From Gammaproteobacteria bacterium Milos-ODIII6 (GTDB taxonomy: Bacteria; Pseudomonadota; Gammaproteobacteria; Chromatiales; Chromatiaceae), in the NCBI GenBank assembly GCA_029228645.1, contig JAPTHR010000011.1, forward strand, positions 75,340-116,557: a DNA stretch of 41,218 nucleotides, given 5' to 3'. Position numbers and translations under genes: made by a program. The notes beneath the pieces are model-generated. The model was not told the origin of the DNA. It did not search any database and worked only from the letters and a program-made list of their open reading frames with translations. Position 1 is the stretch's first letter. The number at the start of each line of letters is the position of its first letter. Of the stretch, positions 36,785-41,218 are shown piece after piece.

Positions 36785-36848
36785 CGCGCACATGCGTCGT
36801 TTAAGGTTATCCCGATATAGCCAGTCAGATGATGCAGAGGGGATACAC

Positions 36849-37811
36849 TTGAGTAAAAAAACCATCAGACCGGAAGTGCCGGAACCGGCGCACCCGCAGC
36901 ATCGGAGGGAACCGCTTCCCTGGCAAGAACCCAAGTCGCAGGTTGATGATCCGCAGGGCCCCGCCAAGCTGGAGGCCATCCTGAAAAGCCCGTCATATAG
37001 TCCCGCTATTGAGGATGTGGATTTTCTCGACGGTGACGATGCGCGCGGTGTGCGCCTGCAACTGGATTACCTGAAGCCGGACCGGTTGCTCAAGGCACAC
37101 GATGTTCAGCACAGTATCGTGGTGTTTGGCAGTACCCGGATCGTAGAATCGGCCGCCGCAAAACGGAAGGTTGAGCAATGTCGGGATGCCCTGAGCGCCT
37201 TGCCGCAAGATAGCGAGTGTCAGCGGAAGCTTGCGGTGGCCGAGCGTATCCTGGCCAAGAGCCACTACTATGAAGTTGCCCGTGAGTTTTCACGCCTGGT
37301 GGCCAATGCCGGCGGCGGCCCGGAAGATTCGCGCCTTGTGGTCGTGACCGGTGGTGGTCCCGGCATGATGGAAGCGGCCAACCGCGGCGCGCACGACGCT
37401 GGCGCCAAAACGGTCGGCCTGAACATTACCTTGCCGCATGAGCAGTACCCCAATCCCTACATCACCCCGGAGCTGTGTTTCCAGTTTCATTATTTCGCGC
37501 TGCGCAAGATGCACTTCTTGTTGCGCGCCAGGGCACTGGTGGCCTTCCCCGGCGGATTTGGCACGTTCGATGAGTTGTTTGAAACACTGACCCTGGTGCA
37601 GACCCGCAAGATCAAGCCGTTACCCATTGTGCTGGTGGGTGAACCTTACTGGCGCAAGGCTTTCGATATCGACTATCTGGTGGACGAGGGTGTGATTGAT
37701 ATCGAGGACCGTGATTTATTCTGGTTTGCCGAGACCGCGAACGATATCTGGGAAGGCCTTTTATGCTGGTATGAACACAAGGGTGAACCCCTGATTAAGG
37801 AAAGGGAATGA
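36849..37811 (+). CDS. LOG-family protein (TIGR00730-like)
   Basis: This 320-residue protein has the LOG/lysine-decarboxylase-like Rossmann fold, as in cytokinin riboside 5'-monophosphate phosphoribohydrolases and related nucleotide hydrolases. The signature pair is present: TGGGPGMMEAANRGAHDAG and FPGGFGTFDELFETLT (the PGGxGTxxE motif). It is longer than typical LOG proteins because of an N-terminal helical region. TTG 36849 is chosen because GAGGGG lies about six bases upstream; the ATG at 36753 would extend across the palindrome and the glgX upstream region. Cytokinin production is not implied; in bacteria the family often acts on AMP/GMP-like nucleotides. Confidence 0.88.
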   Translation: MSKKTIRPEVPEPAHPQHRREPLPWQEPKSQVDDPQGPAKLEAILKSPSYSPAIEDVDFLDGDDARGVRLQLDYLKPDRLLKAHDVQHSIVVFGSTRIVESAAAKRKVEQCRDALSALPQDSECQRKLAVAERILAKSHYYEVAREFSRLVANAGGGPEDSRLVVVTGGGPGMMEAANRGAHDAGAKTVGLNITLPHEQYPNPYITPELCFQFHYFALRKMHFLLRARALVAFPGGFGTFDELFETLTLVQTRKIKPLPIVLVGEPYWRKAFDIDYLVDEGVIDIEDRDLFWFAETANDIWEGLLCWYEHKGEPLIKERE

Positions 37812-37905
37812 AGTAAAAGATGAAGAATGCGACACACGATATTGCATGTACTCCCGGAGCATTTTTTTATCAAATATGTCATAAGGCTCTTTGTGGAGAC
37901 AGAGG

Positions 37906-38493
37906 ATGACGGATACGCAACATGGAAACGACACGCCACGCTCAGCCCGTCTGGTGCTCGCCATCGGGGTGTTTGACAGCGAGACAAAAGCACAGCGCGT
38001 TATTGAGAAGTTAATCAAGGAGGATTTTCCTGCAGACCGGCTTTCCCTGCTACGCAAGTCAGGCGGTGCGGGTGATGATATGTTGGGTCTGGCCTATACC
38101 GATAGCAGTGAGCGTATCAAGGTTTGGGGTGAGCACGGCGCGGCCTGGGGGGCCTTATGGGGTTTGCTGGCCGGCGCGACCGGACTGTTTGTAATACCGG
38201 GTGTCGGGCCGTTACTCGCTGCGGGCCCGATCGTCGAGGCCCTGGGTGGCGCCATTACCGGGGCAGCCGTCGCCGGTGGCACGATGGCCGGCGCAGCGGT
38301 GCTCACCGAGTTTGCCAGCGCCCTGCACAGGATGGGGATTCCCGAGTCCCGGATCGAGGACATTCACGCCGCGATTGAAGGCGGCAAATATGTTGTGATT
38401 CTGCATTGTCAGCCGGATGAGGCTGAACGTTGCGCCATGCGCCTGGATTGGGCGGGCGCTGACCCGGTGATCAAGCTGCCTGTTGAGCATTAG
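37906..38493 (+). CDS. Glycine-rich membrane-associated protein, function unknown
   Basis: This 195-residue protein has an N-terminal domain (ARLVLAIGVFDSETKAQRVIEKL) that looks like a small ferredoxin-like alpha/beta unit. The middle is Gly/Ala-rich and hydrophobic (GALWGLLAGATGLFVIPGVGPLLAAGP, then GGAITGAAVAGGTMAGAAV, about residues 75-135), with glycine-zipper character. The C-terminal segment (EGGKYVVILHCQPDEAERC) resembles the end of stress-protein-like families of the DUF1269/general-stress type. I do not recognise a precise family. GGAG precedes ATG 37906. It is 28 bases upstream of the metallo-hydrolase and probably co-transcribed. Confidence 0.75.
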   Translation: MTDTQHGNDTPRSARLVLAIGVFDSETKAQRVIEKLIKEDFPADRLSLLRKSGGAGDDMLGLAYTDSSERIKVWGEHGAAWGALWGLLAGATGLFVIPGVGPLLAAGPIVEALGGAITGAAVAGGTMAGAAVLTEFASALHRMGIPESRIEDIHAAIEGGKYVVILHCQPDEAERCAMRLDWAGADPVIKLPVEH

Positions 38494-38521
38494 CAGAATC
38501 CATTATTAGAAGGAAAGCAGG

Positions 38522-39916
38522 ATGAAACTATCTTTTCACGGTGCCGATCAGAATGTGACCGGTTCCTGTCACCTGGTTGAATGCGCGGGCAAGAAGGTGC
38601 TGATCGACTGCGGTTTGTACCAGGGCGGTCGTGAGCTGGCCGAGGAAAACGCCGAGCCATTCGGTTTTGAACCAGCAGATATCGACTATCTGTTGCTGAC
38701 CCACGCACACCTGGATCACTGCGGCCGGATTCCCTTGCTGGTCAAACGCGGTTTTCACGGTGAAATCATCACCACCGCGGCGACAGTGGAACTGGCGCGG
38801 CTGGTGATGCTGGATTCGGCCGGTCTTCAGGAAGAAGAGGCGCGCTACCAGAAGCGTAAGGCGCGTCGCCATGGCAAACATCATCATGGTGCCACCGAGC
38901 CACTTTATACCACGCTGGATGCGCTCAATAGCCTGGAGTTCATTGGTCGCAGGGTTACTTATGATAAACCGGTGCAAGTGGCACCGGGGATACGCGCCAC
39001 TTTCCTGGATGCGGGCCATATCCTGGGGTCAGCCAGTATCCTGCTCGAACTGGAGGAAGCGGGGAAAGCACATCGCCTGCTGTTTTCCGGCGATCTGGGA
39101 TATGGCGGGCGCGCTATTTTACGTAACCCGGCATCACCTCCACAGGTCGATACCGTGGTGATGGAAACCACCTATGGCGATCGCTTGCATAAGCAGTTGA
39201 AACCCTCGATAGACGAGCTGTACGAGGTGGTTAACGAGACCCTCAGGCGAGGGGGTAATGTGATTATTCCGACCTTTGCACTGGAGCGTGCCCAGGAGAT
39301 TCTGTATTACCTGCGCGAAGGTATCGAGAGTGGGGCCATCCAGCATTATACGAACGTATTTCTGGATTCCCCAATGGCGATTTCCGCCACCCGGATATTT
39401 GAAAGGCACCCGGAATGTTATAACACCGAAACATTGGAGATATCCCATGATGGCAATGACCCGTTCGACCTGCCGGGTCTGCACTTTACCCGCGAGACTG
39501 CGGAATCAATAGCGATCAACCAGATTGATGGGGGGGCGGTCATCATGGCAGGGTCAGGTATGTGTACCGGCGGGCGTGTACGTCACCACCTGAAACACAA
39601 TCTATGGCATAAAAAAAACAGCATTGTGTTTGTCGGCTACGCGGCACAGGGAACGCTGGCCAGGCGCATTATTGATGGTGCGGAACGGGTACGGATTTAT
39701 GGAGAAGAGATACAGGTGAATGCCAGTATCCATACCATCGGCGGTTTCTCTGCGCATGCCGATCAGGCGGAATTACTGGCGTGGCATCAGCAGACGGGGA
39801 ATCCAGAGACAACTTTTCTGGTGCATGGCGAGCCGGATAGCATGCATACCTTCGCCAATAAGCTGAAACAGACCCGGGTGGTCATGCCTGAGAAAGGTCA
39901 GGGCTTTGATTTATGA
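38522..39916 (+). CDS. Beta-CASP metallo-beta-lactamase-fold RNase-like hydrolase
   Basis: This 464-residue protein of the CPSF73/RNase J-like group has an MBL domain with THAHLDHCGRIP (HxHxDH), DAGHILGSASILLE, FSGDLGYGGRAIL and METTYGDRLH. The beta-CASP insert follows (TFALERAQEILYYL, SPMAISATRIF, GSGMCTGGRVRHHL) and the C-terminal motif is VGYAAQGTLARR, GGFSAHADQAELLAW, VHGEPDSMHTF (RMMBL domain). All zinc ligands appear present. Such enzymes degrade or process RNA. Bacterial homologues of this YSH1-like type are common, but their targets are mostly unknown. The SD (GAAGGAAAGCAGG) directly precedes ATG. Confidence 0.92.
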   Translation: MKLSFHGADQNVTGSCHLVECAGKKVLIDCGLYQGGRELAEENAEPFGFEPADIDYLLLTHAHLDHCGRIPLLVKRGFHGEIITTAATVELARLVMLDSAGLQEEEARYQKRKARRHGKHHHGATEPLYTTLDALNSLEFIGRRVTYDKPVQVAPGIRATFLDAGHILGSASILLELEEAGKAHRLLFSGDLGYGGRAILRNPASPPQVDTVVMETTYGDRLHKQLKPSIDELYEVVNETLRRGGNVIIPTFALERAQEILYYLREGIESGAIQHYTNVFLDSPMAISATRIFERHPECYNTETLEISHDGNDPFDLPGLHFTRETAESIAINQIDGGAVIMAGSGMCTGGRVRHHLKHNLWHKKNSIVFVGYAAQGTLARRIIDGAERVRIYGEEIQVNASIHTIGGFSAHADQAELLAWHQQTGNPETTFLVHGEPDSMHTFANKLKQTRVVMPEKGQGFDL

Positions 39917-39940
39917 TTTGCCCGGGTGACACGGGGTAGG

Positions 39941-40157
39941 TTGTCCTTTTTCTGGTGGGCCCTTGTCATCCTGGCTATCACCTTGGTGCTCGCCGCTGAA
40001 TTGCTCAATTCCAGTATCGAGGCATTGGATGGCTAACTTCATCCAGAGCAGCATCCTGTCCTTGGCAAGGTTAAAGATATGGCGGCCGGGATGGTACTGA
40101 TAATTGAGTGTCGCAGCGGTGATCGTCGGCATACTGGCGATCTGGTCTACTTTCTAA
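39941..40157 (+). pseudogene. dgkA: C-terminal relic of diacylglycerol kinase
   Basis: On the plus strand the sequence reads WWALVILAITLVLAAELLNS and SIEALDG, then TAA (40034-40036), then LHPEQHPVLGKVKDMAAGMV. After a frame change near 40100 it continues VAAVIVGILAIWSTF and a stop at 40155-40157. This is the DgkA pattern (AELLNSAIEA, E.H...G.AKD.gSAAV, last membrane helix). The N-terminal half is missing. One nonsense codon and one frameshift confirm decay. It follows the metallo-hydrolase gene; the opposite-strand frame over the region is a shadow. Confidence 0.75.
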
Positions 40158-40173
40158 ACAGCCCGCTAAAGAC

Positions 40174-40680
40174 TCAAATTTTATCTTGACGTGTTTCCTC
40201 GCGCTCCAGGCGTTTATCCATGAAGCGAGACATTGGCCGATCACCATCGCGCAGGCGCCGATAAAACAGCTCGAACAAAACTACGGTTAAAATAACCAGT
40301 AAGCTGGACACCAGCGATTGCGGTGTATGCAGGGCGTTATAACCGATCAGCACCAGCACGGCCGCAATGCACAACAAGGCGGCAAAGCCTGAAAGCCAGC
40401 GGCTCGAAGCGGTTTCTTTGTAGAGTTTGAAATTGGCGAAATTGACCAGCGCAAACACCAGTAAAAAACCAAGGCTGCCGGCTACCGAGATATTATCCAG
40501 ATCGAAAGACAGTGCGAAAATAATACTCAATAGCCCGACGATCACCATCCCCTCGTATCCGTTTTTAATGCGTTTCTCAAAACTCCCCGGCAGTTCACCC
40601 AGCTTTGCGATCAGGTAACTGGTCCGCCCGCCGCCATACAGCGTGGCATTGATGGCCGATGCGGTGGATAACAACGCAGC
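40174..40680 (-). pseudogene. C-terminal half of APC permease, cut by an ISL3-family element
   Basis: The last 166 or so residues of a permease similar to the intact one at 33266-34561 are present: LLSTASAINATLYGGGRTSYLIAKLGELP (TM8 region), then four or five hydrophobic segments and a basic tail (RREGDR-like). The reading frame continues to 40680, where the IS terminus starts. The N-terminal part is either beyond the IS to the right of the window or lost. The family also matches the N-terminal half at 8030-8639, which ends shortly before this region would begin. Confidence 0.75.
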
Positions 40681-41218
40681 GGCTCTTCGTCATTTCAAGT
40701 GGATTTGAGGATGGAACCCGCCGGGCTGGCGATCATGTAGATCATCGCGATGAAGGTCTCGTTGTTCCGGTATCCGCGTGCCCTGGCTCTGGCTGCCTGA
40801 AAGAGACTGTTCAAGCCTTCCAGGCGCGCATTGGTATAGGTTGATGTCCAGCGTCTGACGACCCGTTCGGCATTTCTTCCCAGGGTCTCCAGGGCTTTGC
40901 TGACCGGTTCCAGCAGGGCGTTATCGCCAATCAGGCCTTTTGCGTAATTGATGAAGCGGGTAATGCGCCAGCGCGCTGCCCGAGGGGTCTTTGCCTGCCG
41001 GATCCACTTCAGCCTTTCCTTGATGCGCCAGGCGGTGGCCGTATCCAGCCCTTGCTCCAGAAGCTCAGCCAAGGCATTCAGTTGATTCGTGGTGAGGTGA
41101 TCCACTTCGCCATTTTTCAAGACCGCCCATCGCACGTGTTTGGGTAGCGGTGTCACGTGGTTCTCCTTTTTCCTCACCTCATCCAGAGCGCGCGTAAACG
41201 TCTGCACGATGTGGAACC
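40679..41218 (-). mobile_element. ISL3-family insertion sequence, partial at right edge
   Basis: The left terminus begins near 40679 with the ISL3-like GGCTCTTCGTCATTTC, and the element extends to the edge of the window carrying the end of its transposase gene. It interrupts the permease gene. The other terminus, and therefore a target duplication, is outside the window. Confidence 0.8.
40695..41218 (-). CDS. ISL3-family transposase, C-terminal part (5' end beyond window)
   Basis: About 174 residues of the end of an ISL3-type DDE transposase. The open frame enters from the window edge with FHIVQTFTRALDEVR, which is the segment following the second catalytic Asp in this family (DxFHv). The C-terminal part contains WIRQAKTPRAARWR, then YTNARLEGLNSLFQAARARARGYRN, where the Glu is the third catalytic residue (NaxxEg pattern). 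The GTG at 41207 is internal, not the true start. The element end follows its stop by about 15 bases. Confidence 0.88.
   Translation of the reverse strand, partial: FHIVQTFTRALDEVRKKENHVTPLPKHVRWAVLKNGEVDHLTTNQLNALAELLEQGLDTATAWRIKERLKWIRQAKTPRAARWRITRFINYAKGLIGDNALLEPVSKALETLGRNAERVVRRWTSTYTNARLEGLNSLFQAARARARGYRNNETFIAMIYMIASPAGSILKST

Noticed and set aside
39911..40132. 73-codon minus-strand frame near the metallo-hydrolase
   Set aside because: The plus strand here encodes a DgkA relic; the minus frame has no recognisable feature.

Overview
The window looks like chromosomal DNA of a gammaproteobacterium, probably an autotrophic or C1-type organism such as a sulfur oxidiser or methanotroph. 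The reasons are gamma-type proteins (CbpA/CbpM, PpsA, GlgX, TusE/DsrC-like), a moderately high G+C content, and a carbon-storage gene set with sucrose and glycogen enzymes, a phosphoketolase and a pyruvate:ferredoxin oxidoreductase. This placement is inference; there is no rRNA or other phylogenetic marker in the window.

Layout. 1-2813: a toxin-antitoxin pair cut by the left edge, a conserved protein split by an in-frame TGA, a small membrane ORF, and cbpA-cbpM. 2872-8639: an RND efflux operon (fusion protein plus pump), followed by an htpX-like protease relic and the N-terminal half of a broken amino-acid permease. 8650-21153: lower glycolysis/gluconeogenesis and sugar storage: gpmI, a DsrC-like gene, ppsA, a 167-bp inverted-repeat element, a TauE-type exporter, an operon for a carboxymuconolactone-decarboxylase-like protein, a GH100 invertase and a sucrose-phosphatase-like HAD enzyme, a palindromic repeat, and an operon eno(broken)-lpdA-pta(remnant)-fructose bisphosphate aldolase. 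21474-22722: an IS3-family insertion sequence. 22723-33134: a GltD-like flavoprotein with ferredoxin domain paired with nifJ, then (minus strand) phosphoketolase behind a broken ackA, a holin-family membrane protein, a DedA protein and an alpha/beta hydrolase. 33266-41218: an intact APC permease, glgX, a LOG-family protein, a glycine-rich membrane-like protein, a beta-CASP metallo-hydrolase, a diacylglycerol kinase relic, the C-terminal half of another permease, and an ISL3-family transposase running off the right edge.

How it fits together. The intact enzymes describe a route from stored glycogen or sucrose through class I aldolase and phosphoglycerate mutase, PEP synthase working toward sugar, pyruvate oxidation to acetyl-CoA by PFOR with an adjacent NAD(P)H-linking partner, and phosphoketolase cleavage of sugar phosphates to acetyl phosphate. 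Several partners in the same pathways are visibly dead here: enolase (a nonsense codon plus a deletion), acetate kinase (a nonsense codon plus a large deletion) and phosphate acetyltransferase (only the C-terminus remains). With the htpX, dgkA, two permease and conserved-protein lesions and two IS elements, this is a locus undergoing gene decay. The most interesting points are the acetyl-phosphate branch with both classical consumers broken, the GltD-ferredoxin/NifJ pair, and a dyad motif shared by the upstream regions of ppsA, eno and glgX. I did not recognise a clearly novel defence or mobile system.
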